NCBI GenBank assembly: GCA_002293185.1
Contig: DBCS01000006.1
Span: 68,329 to 132,328 of the forward strand
Length of the DNA: 64,000 nucleotides
Source of the DNA: Flavobacteriales bacterium UBA952
GTDB taxonomy: Bacteria > Bacteroidota > Bacteroidia > Flavobacteriales_D > Crocinitomicaceae
Direction of reading: 5' to 3'
Positions 1 through 9,352 of the stretch are shown here, piece by piece. A program made the position numbers and the translations under genes. A model generated the notes under the pieces. The model searched no databases, had not been told where the DNA came from, and saw only the letters and a program-made list of their open reading frames with translations. Position 1 is the stretch's first letter, and the number at the start of each line of letters is the position of its first letter.

Positions 1-1
1 A

Positions 2-841
2 CATACCGACCGCGGAACCTATTTTTTCGACTACGGCAATGCCTTTTTACTTGAGTCTTCTAGAGCTGGAGGCGATGTCATGGCTGCCAACCAAATCGAT
101 TTCAAATACCCTTCTTATATTCAAGATATCTTAGGGCCAATGTGCTTTGACTATGGTTTTGGACCATTTAGATGGGTTTGTGCCAGCGGCGATCCGCAAG
201 ACCTCGAAAAAACAGATGGTATTGCCTGCGCTGTACTTGAAAAAATGATGCAAGAATGCCCAGAAGAGATCCAACAACAAATGGCTGACAACATTCAATG
301 GATCAAAGGAGCACAAGAAAATAAAATGGTCGTTGGCTCTCAAGCAAGAATTTTATACGCCGACGCAGAAGGACGCATGCGCATTGCTGCAGCGTTCAAT
401 CAAGCCATTGCGCGCGGGGAAATTGGACCTGTTATTTTAGGTCGAGACCACCACGATGTATCTGGTACCGACTCGCCGTACCGTGAAACGTCGAATATTT
501 ACGACGGTTCAAGATTTACCGCAGACATGGCCATTCAAAACGTAATTGGCGACAGCTTTAGAGGCGCCACTTGGGTGAGTATCCATAACGGCGGCGGCGT
601 AGGTTGGGGTGAAGTCATCAACGGTGGCTTTGGAATGCTTTTAGACGGCTCTGAACAAGCACAGCGCAACCTCACGAGCATGTTGCATTGGGACGTCAAT
701 AATGGCATTGCCAGACGCAACTGGGCGCGCAATGAAAACGCCATCTTTGCCATCAAACGCGCCATGGAAGCAGAGCCACTTTTAAAAGTAACACTCCCAA
801 ATTTAGTTGATGAGCAGTTATTAGAAGATCTCTACGAATGA
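2..841 (+). CDS. hutU: Urocanate hydratase (urocanase), C-terminal part; gene cut by the window edge
   Basis: Urocanase converts urocanate to imidazolonepropionate, the second step of cytoplasmic histidine degradation, with NAD+ as electrophilic cofactor. The open frame runs in from base 2 without a start; the ATG at 80 lies inside the conserved sequence HTDRGTYFFDYGNAF...GGDVMAAN, so it is not the real start. About 279 residues remain of a family that is normally around 550 to 680 long. Conserved family blocks visible are FDYGFGPFRWVCASGDP, LGRDHHDVSGTDSPYRET and HNGGGVGWGEVINGGFGM. The reading frame is intact to its stop. The other hut genes would lie to the left of the window. Identification is secure; only the length is unknown. 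Confidence 0.95.
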   Translation, partial: HTDRGTYFFDYGNAFLLESSRAGGDVMAANQIDFKYPSYIQDILGPMCFDYGFGPFRWVCASGDPQDLEKTDGIACAVLEKMMQECPEEIQQQMADNIQWIKGAQENKMVVGSQARILYADAEGRMRIAAAFNQAIARGEIGPVILGRDHHDVSGTDSPYRETSNIYDGSRFTADMAIQNVIGDSFRGATWVSIHNGGGVGWGEVINGGFGMLLDGSEQAQRNLTSMLHWDVNNGIARRNWARNENAIFAIKRAMEAEPLLKVTLPNLVDEQLLEDLYE

Positions 842-851
842 AAGAATCAAT

Positions 852-1805
852 CTAGTTCTGGTCATTTTGAGTAAAGGCACCTTTTAAGAACTTCCCTTTA
901 CTCGTCGGCATCTCGAAATGAAATATTTCTGCGATTGTTGGAGCAATGTCTATCAATTCAGCAGCCTCTGTTACTTCCTTTCCTTTTGGCGTATCAGGTC
1001 CCAATACCAATAAAGAAATGTGGCGACAGCCCTCACAACGGCAACCATGATTCACAAACCCTGAGCGTACACCATCTAAATGACGTCCGTGATCATTGGT
1101 AATCAAAAGTGTAGTTTGGTCTTTGAGCAAAGGATTTTCCTGGATCATTTGCCAAAGTTTGGCCGCATATTGATCCGATTTTGTTATTGATTCAAGGTAC
1201 TTGTCCCAGTTGTTGGCATGGCCATAGACATCTACAGCTAACAAATTAATGAGCATAAGCTGCGGCGGGTTTACACCCGAAACCAACTCCGTTACTTTAG
1301 CAAATGTTTTGTCGTCGCGGCCGTAACCCAAGCCGTTACCGTTGGGGCCACAATAGGTTGGTGCTACAAACTGGTTGTTCCATTTTTTGTACGAAGTATT
1401 GACCAATACATCTAGTTTGCCCTTACTTGCTACAACATAAGCCGCAGTAGAATCTTTACCACTTGCTTTTAGATAATACTGAAAAATATTGGGTTGTTTC
1501 GGCAAGGCCGTGCCCGAATTTGAAATGCGTTGGTAGGTGCCTGTTACAATTGCAGTATGACCAGGAACAGTGTAAGTAGGGCCATTATTTCTGAAATTGG
1601 CATAAAATGTTCCTTCTTTCTTGAGTGAATCGCAAAGAAGTGGACTGTATTTACAAGTTGGTTCACCGTAAGTTTCGGAATAGCGAGGGCCATCGATGGC
1701 CAATATATAGATGTATTTGGTCTGAAAATTGCTTCGATCAGCTTGCCCAAAGAGTTGAAAAACAACAAAAAAAGGAATATAAATTAATACGAGTAATTTA
1801 TTCAC
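852..1805 (-). CDS. Secreted alkaline phosphatase-superfamily protein (phosphodiesterase/nucleotide pyrophosphatase type)
   Basis: A 317-residue exported protein with an N-terminal signal peptide (MNKLLVLIYIPFFVVFQLFGQ). It belongs to the metal-dependent alkaline phosphatase superfamily: the first metal-binding Asp in AIDGPRYSE, a Thr nucleophile region in GPTYTVPGHTAIVTG, an Asp/His pair in LLAVDVYGHANNW, a second pair in ITNDHGRHLDG and a late His in the Cys-rich NHGCRCEGCRH. The full metal-ligand pattern seems present, so it is probably an active periplasmic phosphodiesterase or phosphomonoesterase; the substrate cannot be read from the sequence. It lies tail-to-tail with hutU, only 10 bp apart, and starts head-to-head with the suf operon. 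Confidence 0.8.
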   Translation of the reverse strand: MNKLLVLIYIPFFVVFQLFGQADRSNFQTKYIYILAIDGPRYSETYGEPTCKYSPLLCDSLKKEGTFYANFRNNGPTYTVPGHTAIVTGTYQRISNSGTALPKQPNIFQYYLKASGKDSTAAYVVASKGKLDVLVNTSYKKWNNQFVAPTYCGPNGNGLGYGRDDKTFAKVTELVSGVNPPQLMLINLLAVDVYGHANNWDKYLESITKSDQYAAKLWQMIQENPLLKDQTTLLITNDHGRHLDGVRSGFVNHGCRCEGCRHISLLVLGPDTPKGKEVTEAAELIDIAPTIAEIFHFEMPTSKGKFLKGAFTQNDQN

Positions 1806-1858
1806 GGACTAAAATTAAGGATAAAGCCAAACAAGCATAAAAAATGTTTGTTTATTTC

Positions 1859-1891
1859 TTTGGATGCAATACCATTAAAGTGGTAAATTTG
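1859..1891 (+). promoter_or_regulatory. Bacteroidota-type promoter of the suf operon
   Basis: TTTG at 1859-1862 is followed after 21 bp by TAAATTTG at 1884-1891. This matches the Bacteroidota primary sigma pattern TTTG-N(about 19)-TAnnTTTG. It lies 46 bp upstream of the sufA ATG, giving a leader of roughly 40 nt. No obvious IscR-like or Fur-like operator was recognised around it. Confidence 0.55.
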
Positions 1892-1937
1892 CACCAAACA
1901 AAGTGTTTTATTTATAATTAATCTAAATAAAAACAAA

Positions 1938-2261
1938 ATGTTAACTGTAACAGATGCCGCCAAAAAACAGGCGCTTCGCCTCATGGAAGACGAAGCAAAA
2001 GAAGGCTTATTCATACGTGTTGGGGTTCAAGGTGGAGGCTGTTCCGGCCTTATGTACCAACTTACCTTTGACAACGAAGAACACGAAGGCGATATGACCT
2101 TTGAAAACAACGATGTCAAAGTCGTAGTTGATAAAAAAAGTTACCTCTATTTAGTGGGCACCACCCTAGATTTCTCAGGTGGTCTCAATGGTAAGGGTTT
2201 TCTTTTCCAAAACCCCAATGCCGATAGAACATGTGGTTGTGGTGAATCCTTTTCTGTGTAA
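1938..2261 (+). CDS. sufA: A-type iron-sulfur carrier/assembly protein (SufA/IscA family)
   Basis: A 107-residue HesB/IscA-family protein that carries nascent Fe-S clusters from the SUF scaffold to target proteins in the cytoplasm. The three ligand cysteines are visible: one in GGGCSGLMY (about residue 35) and two in the C-terminal TCGCGESF. The length is normal for the family. It is the first gene of the suf operon, 2 bp before sufB, which favours calling it SufA over a general IscA, although sequence alone cannot separate the two. The TAAATTTG promoter box lies just upstream. Confidence 0.88.
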   Translation: MLTVTDAAKKQALRLMEDEAKEGLFIRVGVQGGGCSGLMYQLTFDNEEHEGDMTFENNDVKVVVDKKSYLYLVGTTLDFSGGLNGKGFLFQNPNADRTCGCGESFSV

Positions 2262-2263
2262 CG

Positions 2264-3712
2264 ATGTCTAACTACACCGAAAACGAACTTGCCAAAGACC
2301 TCGAAAACCAAGAATATAAATTTGGTTTTGTAACCGATATCGAGTCAGATACCGTACCTGTAGGGCTTGACGAAGGTATTATACGTCTGATATCCTCCAA
2401 AAAAAATGAACCGCAGTGGTTGCTAGACTACCGTCTGAAAGCCTATGCCATTTGGCAAGAAATGACCGAGCCTGAATGGGCACATGTGCGGTATCAAAAA
2501 CCAGACTTTCAAGGTATTTCATACTATTCGGCACCAAAGCAAACTAAAAAATACGAGTCCTGGGACGACGTCGATCCTGAAATGAAAGAAACCATGAAAA
2601 AACTGGGAATTTCAATGGAGGAACAACAACGCCTTACCGGAGTTGCTGTAGACTTCGTGATGGACTCCGTTTCAGTTGCTACCTCTTTCAAAGAAAAGCT
2701 CAGTGAGCTTGGTATTATTTTTTGCTCTTTTTCGGATGCTGTTCAAGAACATCCGGCACTCGTTCAAAAATACATGGGTACGGTTGTGCCTAGCACAGAC
2801 AACTTTTATGCTGCTTTAAATGGCGCCGTATTCACAGACGGCTCTTTTTGCTATATTCCAAAAGGCGTCCGCTGCCCCATGGAACTTTCTACCTACTTTC
2901 GTATTAACGCAGGGGGCACAGGTCAATTTGAACGTACCCTTGTAGTTGCCGATGAAGGTGCTTACGTTTCGTATTTAGAGGGTTGTACTGCCCCACAGCG
3001 AGACGAAAACCAATTACATGCTGCGGTGGTTGAGCTTATTGCGCTTCAAGATGCAGAAATTAAATACTCAACCGTTCAAAATTGGTACCCTGGAGACAAA
3101 GAAGGAAAAGGCGGGGTCTTCAATTTTGTAACAAAGCGCGGTATCTGTGAAAACAATGCCAAAATATCCTGGACACAAGTAGAAACTGGTTCTGCGGTTA
3201 CCTGGAAATACCCTTCTTGTATTCTAAAAGGAGATCATTCGGTCGGCGAGTTTTACTCTGTGGCTGTCACCAATAATCACCAACAGGCAGACACAGGAAC
3301 CAAAATGGTTCATCTTGGCAAAAACACCAAATCTACAATCATTTCTAAAGGCATTTCTGCCGGGAAATCTCAAAACTCTTATAGAGGCTTGGTTCAAATC
3401 CATAAAGGCGCACATAATGCGCGTAACTTTTCGCAGTGCGACTCCCTCTTAATGACAGACGAATGTGGCGCACATACTTTTCCGTACATCGAATGCAAAA
3501 ATCCGAGCGCGAAAATCGAACACGAAGCCACGACCTCTAAAATTGGTGAAGACCAACTTTTTTATTGCATGCAGCGTGGTATCAGCGAAGAAAAAGCAAT
3601 TAGTTTAATCGTCAATGGCTACTGCAAAGAAGTCCTCAATCAGTTGCCGATGGAATTTGCCGTAGAGGCCCAAAAACTGTTAGCTATTAGTTTAGAAGGT
3701 AGCGTAGGTTAA
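2264..3712 (+). CDS. sufB: Fe-S cluster assembly scaffold SufB
   Basis: A 482-residue SufB, core of the SufBC2D scaffold complex on which Fe-S clusters are built from sulfide delivered by SufS/SufE. Family hallmarks are the N-terminal FGFVTDIESDTVPVGLDE segment, the YYSAPKQ motif, and the beta-helix core with GVRCPMELSTYFRINA, EGCTAP, the NTKSTIISKGISAGK block and the C-terminal GISEEKAISLIVNGYC signature. Length matches the usual 470 to 485. It follows sufA with 2 bp spacing and precedes sufC by 38 bp, consistent with co-transcription. Confidence 0.97.
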   Translation: MSNYTENELAKDLENQEYKFGFVTDIESDTVPVGLDEGIIRLISSKKNEPQWLLDYRLKAYAIWQEMTEPEWAHVRYQKPDFQGISYYSAPKQTKKYESWDDVDPEMKETMKKLGISMEEQQRLTGVAVDFVMDSVSVATSFKEKLSELGIIFCSFSDAVQEHPALVQKYMGTVVPSTDNFYAALNGAVFTDGSFCYIPKGVRCPMELSTYFRINAGGTGQFERTLVVADEGAYVSYLEGCTAPQRDENQLHAAVVELIALQDAEIKYSTVQNWYPGDKEGKGGVFNFVTKRGICENNAKISWTQVETGSAVTWKYPSCILKGDHSVGEFYSVAVTNNHQQADTGTKMVHLGKNTKSTIISKGISAGKSQNSYRGLVQIHKGAHNARNFSQCDSLLMTDECGAHTFPYIECKNPSAKIEHEATTSKIGEDQLFYCMQRGISEEKAISLIVNGYCKEVLNQLPMEFAVEAQKLLAISLEGSVG

Positions 3713-3750
3713 GAAAATTACAAAATAGAATTCAGATCAGAACAGACGAA

Positions 3751-4497
3751 ATGATAAAAATCGAAAATTTACATGCCAGCATCAACGGCAAGGAAATCCT
3801 TAAAGGTCTTAACCTCGAAGTAAAAGCTGGTGAAGTACATGCCATAATGGGGCCAAACGGTGCAGGCAAAAGTACGCTTGCAGCTGTATTAGCAGGCAGA
3901 GAAGACTACGAAATTACAGCGGGTAGCGTCACATTTTTAGGAAAAGACCTACTTGAACTACCTACCGAAGACCGCGCCCGTGAAGGCCTTTTTCTCGCAT
4001 TTCAATATCCCGTAGAAATCCCTGGTGTAAGTAATGTCAATTTCTTAAGAACTGCGCTCAATGAAAAACGCGCATATCACAACCAAGAACCTATCTCAGC
4101 CAAAGATTTCATGGCGCTTGTTCGAGAAAAATCAGCACTTGTTGAGCTCGATGCCAAATTAGCATCTAGAGCAGTCAATGAAGGATTTTCAGGCGGAGAA
4201 AAGAAACGCAACGAAATTTTTCAGATGGCTATGCTAGACCCCAAATTAGCTGTGCTAGACGAAACAGATTCTGGCTTAGACATCGATGCGCTCCGCATTG
4301 TTTCGCAAGGCGTGAATGCACTTAAAAGTCCAGAAAACGCAAGTATTGTGATTACCCACTACCAGCGCCTGCTCGACTACATTATTCCTGATGTAGTACA
4401 TGTGCTTTACGACGGTAAAATTGTCAAATCAGGGCCAAAAGAATTAGCGCTAGATTTAGAAGAACGCGGTTACGACTGGATCAAAGAAAGTTTGTAA
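3751..4497 (+). CDS. sufC: SufC, ABC-type ATPase of the Fe-S assembly complex
   Basis: A 248-residue ABC ATPase that powers conformational change in the SufBCD scaffold; it is cytosolic and has no transporter partner. Visible motifs are the Walker A GPNGAGKST near residue 33, the SufC form of the ABC signature FSGGEKKRNE, and a Walker B LAVLDETDSGLD. The ETDSGLDID sequence is diagnostic of SufC over transporter ATPases. Its stop lies 1 bp before the sufD start, so the two are almost certainly translationally coupled. Confidence 0.97.
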   Translation: MIKIENLHASINGKEILKGLNLEVKAGEVHAIMGPNGAGKSTLAAVLAGREDYEITAGSVTFLGKDLLELPTEDRAREGLFLAFQYPVEIPGVSNVNFLRTALNEKRAYHNQEPISAKDFMALVREKSALVELDAKLASRAVNEGFSGGEKKRNEIFQMAMLDPKLAVLDETDSGLDIDALRIVSQGVNALKSPENASIVITHYQRLLDYIIPDVVHVLYDGKIVKSGPKELALDLEERGYDWIKESL

Positions 4498-4498
4498 G

Positions 4499-5737
4499 AT
4501 GGAAACAATAGTGAGCAATAAACTACAGCAATTCGTTGTGGGTCTCGATCCAACACAAATGTCCATGCCCCATGCACTACAACTTACGGCCCAAAACCAT
4601 CTTCTTGCACAAGATTTTCCTACAACTAAATCCGAACGCTTCAAATATACACGCTTGGCTAAACTAGCCAATGCTCAAATGAGCAACTCCCTTCTATTAG
4701 AAAAAGCGCAACTATCACAACAGAAGATCTTAACTGACGCTTACACCGTTTATATTAACAATAAGCAAATCATACTGCCTGCAGACTTACCTTCTGGTCT
4801 ACAAATTAAATTAAATACCGAAGAGCCTGACACTTTTCACGAAGCAAGTTTTTATGACGTCTTTGGGGCATTGAATATACTTTACGCCCAAAACGGAATC
4901 AGTATTCGTGTTGCCAAAAATTGCACTTTAGACAAACCCATTCAAATTATTCAAGTAAACAGCGGAGGAAAATACTTTTATCGCCACCATTTTAACTTTG
5001 GAGAAAACGCGGAGGCTGCCGTATTCATCGTTACAAAAAGTACAACAGACTCAAATAGTTTTGCGCACACCCATTTTCAGTACGATATCGCACAGTCTGC
5101 ACGTATCAAAGTATACAAAATACAAGATTGTTGCGCTGGACATTTTGACTTCCATGAAGACCGCGCCAAACAAAACGCAACATCACATTTTGAAATCAAT
5201 ACACTTACGCTAGACGGTAGTTTTGTTCGCAATGACACAATGGTCGCCGTCCAAGGGGAACACGCCCAAACATATCTCAACGGCGCTTATTGGCTCAAAG
5301 AGGAACAACATGTAGCCAACTACACCACCATTGATCACCAAGTAGCCAACTGTGAATCTTTTGAAACTTACAAAGGGGTAGCCGGAGATAAGGCGACTGC
5401 CGTTTTTAATGGTAAAGTATTTGTGCGCAAAGACGCCCAAAAAACAAATGCTTATCAGAGCAACGCCAATGTGTTGCTCTCTGATAGTGCTAGTGTTAAC
5501 TCCAAGCCAGAATTAGAAATCTACGCCGACGACGTTAAGTGTTCGCATGGTTCTACAACTGGCCAGTTAGACGAGAACGCATTGTTCTATCTGCGGGCGA
5601 GAGGTCTGAGTGCGGCAACTGCCAAAACATTGCTCTTACAAGCTTTTATGGAAGATGTCCTTACTTATGTGAAGCATGACGAGGCACTTGCTTACGTGCA
5701 TCAGCGCATAGCAGAACGTTTTGACTGGAACTATTAA
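4499..5737 (+). CDS. sufD: Fe-S cluster assembly protein SufD
   Basis: A 412-residue SufD, partner of SufB in the scaffold complex. The N-terminal half is variable; the C-terminal half carries the conserved SufB/SufD beta-helix, with the NARQ-type region replaced here by TNAYQSNANVLLSDSASVNSKPELEIYADDVKCSHGST and GQLDENALFYLRARGLS. Those last blocks are the strongest family signature. It starts 1 bp after sufC and is the last gene of this operon: a strong terminator follows immediately. The cysteine desulfurase sufS and sufE, often next in Bacteroidota, are not present here. Confidence 0.95.
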   Translation: METIVSNKLQQFVVGLDPTQMSMPHALQLTAQNHLLAQDFPTTKSERFKYTRLAKLANAQMSNSLLLEKAQLSQQKILTDAYTVYINNKQIILPADLPSGLQIKLNTEEPDTFHEASFYDVFGALNILYAQNGISIRVAKNCTLDKPIQIIQVNSGGKYFYRHHFNFGENAEAAVFIVTKSTTDSNSFAHTHFQYDIAQSARIKVYKIQDCCAGHFDFHEDRAKQNATSHFEINTLTLDGSFVRNDTMVAVQGEHAQTYLNGAYWLKEEQHVANYTTIDHQVANCESFETYKGVAGDKATAVFNGKVFVRKDAQKTNAYQSNANVLLSDSASVNSKPELEIYADDVKCSHGSTTGQLDENALFYLRARGLSAATAKTLLLQAFMEDVLTYVKHDEALAYVHQRIAERFDWNY

Positions 5738-5740
5738 ACA

Positions 5741-5769
5741 AAAAAAGAGCGCTTTTCAGCGCTCTTTTT
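5741..5769. terminator. Bidirectional intrinsic terminator between sufD and atpG
   Basis: An 11-bp stem (AAAAAGAGCGC paired with GCGCTCTTTTT) with a TTTTCA loop has A-runs on one side and T-runs on the other, so it can stop transcription from both the rightward suf operon and the leftward atp operon. It sits in the 54-bp gap between the two convergent operons. Confidence 0.9.
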
Positions 5770-5791
5770 AATTCTACTATCTAAATATTTT

Positions 5792-6661
5792 CTAGCCATT
5801 AAGTGCTTCTGCACCACCAACAATCTCGAGGATTTCGTTGGTAATAGCAGCTTGACGCGCTTTATTGTAGCTCAATTTGAGGTTTTTCTGAAGTTCTTTA
5901 GCGTTGTCTGTGGCTTTGTGCATGGCGGTCATGCGCGCGCCGTGTTCAGCTGCAAATGAATCTCTAATTGCTTTGTAAAGCTGTAGCTTCATTGATTTTG
6001 GCAATAAATCTTCGACGATGTCCATTTTTGAAGGTTCAAAGATGTAGTCGCCAGCTTCTGAATCGCTTAGGGTAGGAACAATTGGTAAAAATTGTTCGGT
6101 TTCGATGTTTTGCGTAGCCGCATTGATGAAACGATTATATACCAAAACAACTTTATCGAAAGACTTATTGAGGAATTGCGCCATGATTTCATCGGCTATT
6201 TCTGCAACAACACCAAAACGTAAGTCGGCATAGACATCTTCCATGCTTTCTAATTTTTCATTGGTATAGAAGTTTGGCGTGCGCTTGTAAAAATCCTTGA
6301 TTTTCTTACCTACACAAAGAACTGATACCTCTTTACCTGCGTAATCGTCAGAGATGAGTACACCAACCCTCTTGATGATATTGTTGTTAAAACCACCACA
6401 CAAACCTCTGTTAGAAGTAATACCAATAATCAGAATTTTAGTCTCTTCTCGTTGTTCGGCATATGCATTTTCAGAAAGATCGAGGCTAGCACTTAAGTTT
6501 TCGAGGATTTCGCGCAATTTGCCCGCATATGGACGCATTTGCGTTACGGCATCTTGAGCGCGTTTCAATTTGGCAGCAGATACCATCTTCATGGCAGAAG
6601 TAATCTGCATGGTGGAGCCTACTGAACTGATGCGGTTACGTATTTCTTTTAGATTCGCCAT
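5792..6661 (-). CDS. atpG: ATP synthase F1 subunit gamma
   Basis: A 289-residue central-stalk subunit. It begins MANLKEIRNRI, with the typical ITSAMKMVSAAKLKRAQ coiled-coil helix, a central TSNRGLCGGFNNNI block and the C-terminal helix with ARQAAITNEILEIVGGAEAL. These are diagnostic of gamma. It rotates inside the alpha3-beta3 ring to couple proton flow to ATP synthesis. It is the last gene of the leftward atpBEFHAG operon, 23 bp after atpA, and ends at the shared bidirectional terminator. Confidence 0.97.
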   Translation of the reverse strand: MANLKEIRNRISSVGSTMQITSAMKMVSAAKLKRAQDAVTQMRPYAGKLREILENLSASLDLSENAYAEQREETKILIIGITSNRGLCGGFNNNIIKRVGVLISDDYAGKEVSVLCVGKKIKDFYKRTPNFYTNEKLESMEDVYADLRFGVVAEIADEIMAQFLNKSFDKVVLVYNRFINAATQNIETEQFLPIVPTLSDSEAGDYIFEPSKMDIVEDLLPKSMKLQLYKAIRDSFAAEHGARMTAMHKATDNAKELQKNLKLSYNKARQAAITNEILEIVGGAEALNG

Positions 6662-6684
6662 TATAATCCTAAATTAGGCTTTAA

Positions 6685-8262
6685 TTATGCAAATTTAGCA
6701 GCTACTTCTTTGGCTGTTTTAGTCAAAACAGCCTCAATTTCGTCTGTATATTTTCCTGCTTTGAGCGCAACAAGCGTATCTGCATGGTTTGCTTCTAGAA
6801 CAGTTAAATAATCTTTTTCGAATTCCTTGATTTTTGCAATTGGCACTGGCTGCATAAGGCCTTTTACACCTGCGTAAATAATGGCAATTTGCTTCTCTAC
6901 CGGATAAGGGTCACCCTCGCGTTGTTTCAAGATTTCCACGTTGCGAGCGCCTTTGTCTAGTACTGCTTTTGTTGCTGCATCTAAGTCAGAACCAAATTTG
7001 GAAAAGGCTTCGAGCTCGCGATACTGAGCTTGATCTAACTTTAAAGTACCAGCAACTTTCTTCATGGATTTAATTTGAGCTGATCCACCAACGCGCGATA
7101 CAGAAATACCTACGTTGATCGCAGGGCGTATACCAGCATTGAATAAATCAGACTCCAAAAAGATCTGACCATCGGTAATGGAAATTACGTTGGTTGGAAT
7201 GTAGGCAGAGACGTCTCCGGCTTGCGTTTCAATAATAGGAAGCGCTGTGAGTGAACCACCACCGCGAACTTTGTCTTTCAAAGATGCAGGAAGGTCGTTC
7301 ATTTGCTTGGCGATGTTGTCATCGGCGATCACTTTAGCTGCACGCTCGAGCAAACGAGAGTGAAGGTAGAATACATCACCTGGGTATGCCTCGCGTCCTG
7401 GTGGGCGACGCAAAAGAAGTGATACCTCGCGGTAAGCTACTGCTTGCTTAGAAAGGTCATCATAAACAATAAGTGCTGGCTTTCCTAAATCGCGGAAGTA
7501 CTCTCCAACAGCAGCACCGGTCATTGGAGCGTAAAACTGCATTGGAGCTGGGTCAGAAGCGTTAGCAGCTACAACAGTTGTATATGCCATTGCACCTGCG
7601 TCTTCTAATTTCTTAACTATACCTGCAACGGTAGAACCTTTTTGACCAATAGCAACATAAATACAATATACAGGCTCGCCACGATCATAAAATTCGCGTT
7701 GATTAATTATCGCATCGATAGCAACCGTTGTTTTACCGGTTTGGCGGTCACCAATAATGAGCTCGCGCTGACCACGACCGATAGGAATCATGGCGTCAAC
7801 TGCTTTGATACCCGTTTGAAGAGGTTCATTTACAGGCTGACGAAAGATAACTCCTGGCGCTTTACGCTCGATTGGCATTTCGAAAAGTTCGCCTTGGATT
7901 GGACCTTTACCGTCGATGGGCTGTCCGAGTGTGTCTACAACGCGACCCACCATACCGTCACCCACTTGAACGGAGGCAATTTTACCTAAACGACGCACGG
8001 TATCACCTTCCCTAACACTTGAAGAACGACCGAGTAATACGGCTCCGACGTTGTCCTCTTCAAGGTTAAGTGCAATACCTTGCATTCCACCATCAAATTC
8101 GATGAGTTCGCCGTATTGAACGCCGTTCATGCCGTAAATGCGTGCAATACCATCTCCTACCTGAAGTACCGTTCCTACTTCTTGCAATTCAGCTTCTGAG
8201 CGGAAACCTGAGAGTTGTTCTCTCAATATTGCGGAAACTTCTGCTGGTTTAATATCTGCCAT
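6685..8262 (-). CDS. atpA: ATP synthase F1 subunit alpha
   Basis: A 525-residue alpha subunit, which binds nucleotide non-catalytically in the F1 hexamer. The Walker A motif GDRQTGKT, the AAPTS-like region, VYDDLSKQAVAYREVSLLLRRPPGREAYPGD and the C-terminal helical domain are all present. Length is slightly above the usual 500 to 515, as common in Bacteroidota. It lies between atpH (28 bp upstream) and atpG. The beta subunit gene is not in this operon or anywhere in the window. Confidence 0.98.
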   Translation of the reverse strand: MADIKPAEVSAILREQLSGFRSEAELQEVGTVLQVGDGIARIYGMNGVQYGELIEFDGGMQGIALNLEEDNVGAVLLGRSSSVREGDTVRRLGKIASVQVGDGMVGRVVDTLGQPIDGKGPIQGELFEMPIERKAPGVIFRQPVNEPLQTGIKAVDAMIPIGRGQRELIIGDRQTGKTTVAIDAIINQREFYDRGEPVYCIYVAIGQKGSTVAGIVKKLEDAGAMAYTTVVAANASDPAPMQFYAPMTGAAVGEYFRDLGKPALIVYDDLSKQAVAYREVSLLLRRPPGREAYPGDVFYLHSRLLERAAKVIADDNIAKQMNDLPASLKDKVRGGGSLTALPIIETQAGDVSAYIPTNVISITDGQIFLESDLFNAGIRPAINVGISVSRVGGSAQIKSMKKVAGTLKLDQAQYRELEAFSKFGSDLDAATKAVLDKGARNVEILKQREGDPYPVEKQIAIIYAGVKGLMQPVPIAKIKEFEKDYLTVLEANHADTLVALKAGKYTDEIEAVLTKTAKEVAAKFA

Positions 8263-8290
8263 GTATACTTATTTTTTTGTCTATTGACGA

Positions 8291-8821
8291 TTATATGAAT
8301 TGTTGTTTGAGTCGCTGAAGTTGACTTGCAACCGACGCGTCTATTTGGTGATCGCCCATGCGAACAATAAAACCACCGATAAGAGTGGCATCAATTTCTT
8401 CTGTGATTTCGGGTGTGCCTTTAATAGAACCTGAAATTTTGGAAAGAATGGATTGTTTTGTGCTTTCTTCTAATTGCTGAGCACTAATGATGGTGATGGG
8501 TACAATACCGCGATGTGCCTTCAGTTGAGCAATGAATTGTTTGGCAATGTCGATCATGACGGACTCTCGGCCATTGTTGGTGACCAACGCCAAAAAATCT
8601 GAAGTAGTTTTATTGAACTCAGGAAAGATTTGCTTAATGACAGCAATCTTTTTATCGATGTTGATGAGTGGGGAATTCAAGAAAACTTGAAAGTCGTGTG
8701 TTTCGTGCGCAACCTTCAAAAGCTGAAGGATATCTGCTTCAATGAGCTCTAGTTTATTGTGCTCAAGGGCCAACTCCAAAAGAGCTTTTGCATAACGAAC
8801 AGCAGATTTATTGGACTTCAT
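8291..8821 (-). CDS. atpH: ATP synthase F1 subunit delta
   Basis: A 176-residue subunit of the peripheral stalk that joins F1 to the b subunits. The sequence fits the OSCP/delta family: VRYAKALLELALEHNKLE near the N-terminus and the C-terminal DATLIGGFIVRMGDHQIDASVASQLQRLKQ, which is the conserved delta signature. It starts 3 bp after atpF ends and is followed by atpA, the standard order. Confidence 0.95.
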   Translation of the reverse strand: MKSNKSAVRYAKALLELALEHNKLELIEADILQLLKVAHETHDFQVFLNSPLINIDKKIAVIKQIFPEFNKTTSDFLALVTNNGRESVMIDIAKQFIAQLKAHRGIVPITIISAQQLEESTKQSILSKISGSIKGTPEITEEIDATLIGGFIVRMGDHQIDASVASQLQRLKQQFI

Positions 8822-8824
8822 GTA

Positions 8825-9319
8825 TTAGTTCATTTTGATTTCGCCAGCAAGTTGAGTCGCAAGCGATTTTTGTTTATCGTCGGAACTTAATTCATGACGC
8901 ACTACTTTTTCTGCAATTTCTAGCGATAGGTTGGCAACATGACTTTTAATTTCAGCCATTGCTGCAGCTTTCTCACTGTTGATGTTTTGACGCGCAGATT
9001 CGACAATTTTAGCCGCTTCATCTTTCGCTTTTCCTTTGGCATCTTCAATCATGCCATTTGCAGCTTCCTTTGCCTCCTTTAAAATCTGATCGCGCTCTGC
9101 ACGGGCAGCTTTTAAAATCTGATCGTTCTCCGCCTTGAGCGCTTGCATTTCCGCCTTTGTTTTTTCAGCGAGTTCGAGGGCATCGGTGATGTTTTGCTCG
9201 CGGGTATTGACCGCATTTAAAATTGGTTTCCAAGCAAATTTTGTCAAAACAAATAACAATAGACAGAATACCAAACCTGTCCAAAATAATAATCCTAAAT
9301 CTGGAGTAACTAAATCCAT
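8825..9319 (-). CDS. atpF: ATP synthase Fo subunit b
   Basis: A 164-residue subunit with one N-terminal membrane helix (LGLLFWTGLVFCLLLFVLTKFAW, about residues 8-30) followed by a long, highly charged helical arm rich in Ala, Glu and Lys that forms the dimeric peripheral stalk. The FAWKPILNAVNTREQNI junction is typical of b subunits. It lies between atpE and atpH; the gap to atpE holds a strong stem-loop (9353-9387) that may set the relative amounts of b and c subunits. Confidence 0.95.
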   Translation of the reverse strand: MDLVTPDLGLLFWTGLVFCLLLFVLTKFAWKPILNAVNTREQNITDALELAEKTKAEMQALKAENDQILKAARAERDQILKEAKEAANGMIEDAKGKAKDEAAKIVESARQNINSEKAAAMAEIKSHVANLSLEIAEKVVRHELSSDDKQKSLATQLAGEIKMN

Positions 9320-9352
9320 GTTTAACGGCTTTTAAAATACTTTAACACAAAA

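Noticed and set aside
1625..1840. Frame on the strand opposite the phosphatase gene
   Set aside because: It lies inside a gene with a clear signal peptide and catalytic motifs; its own product has no recognisable feature.
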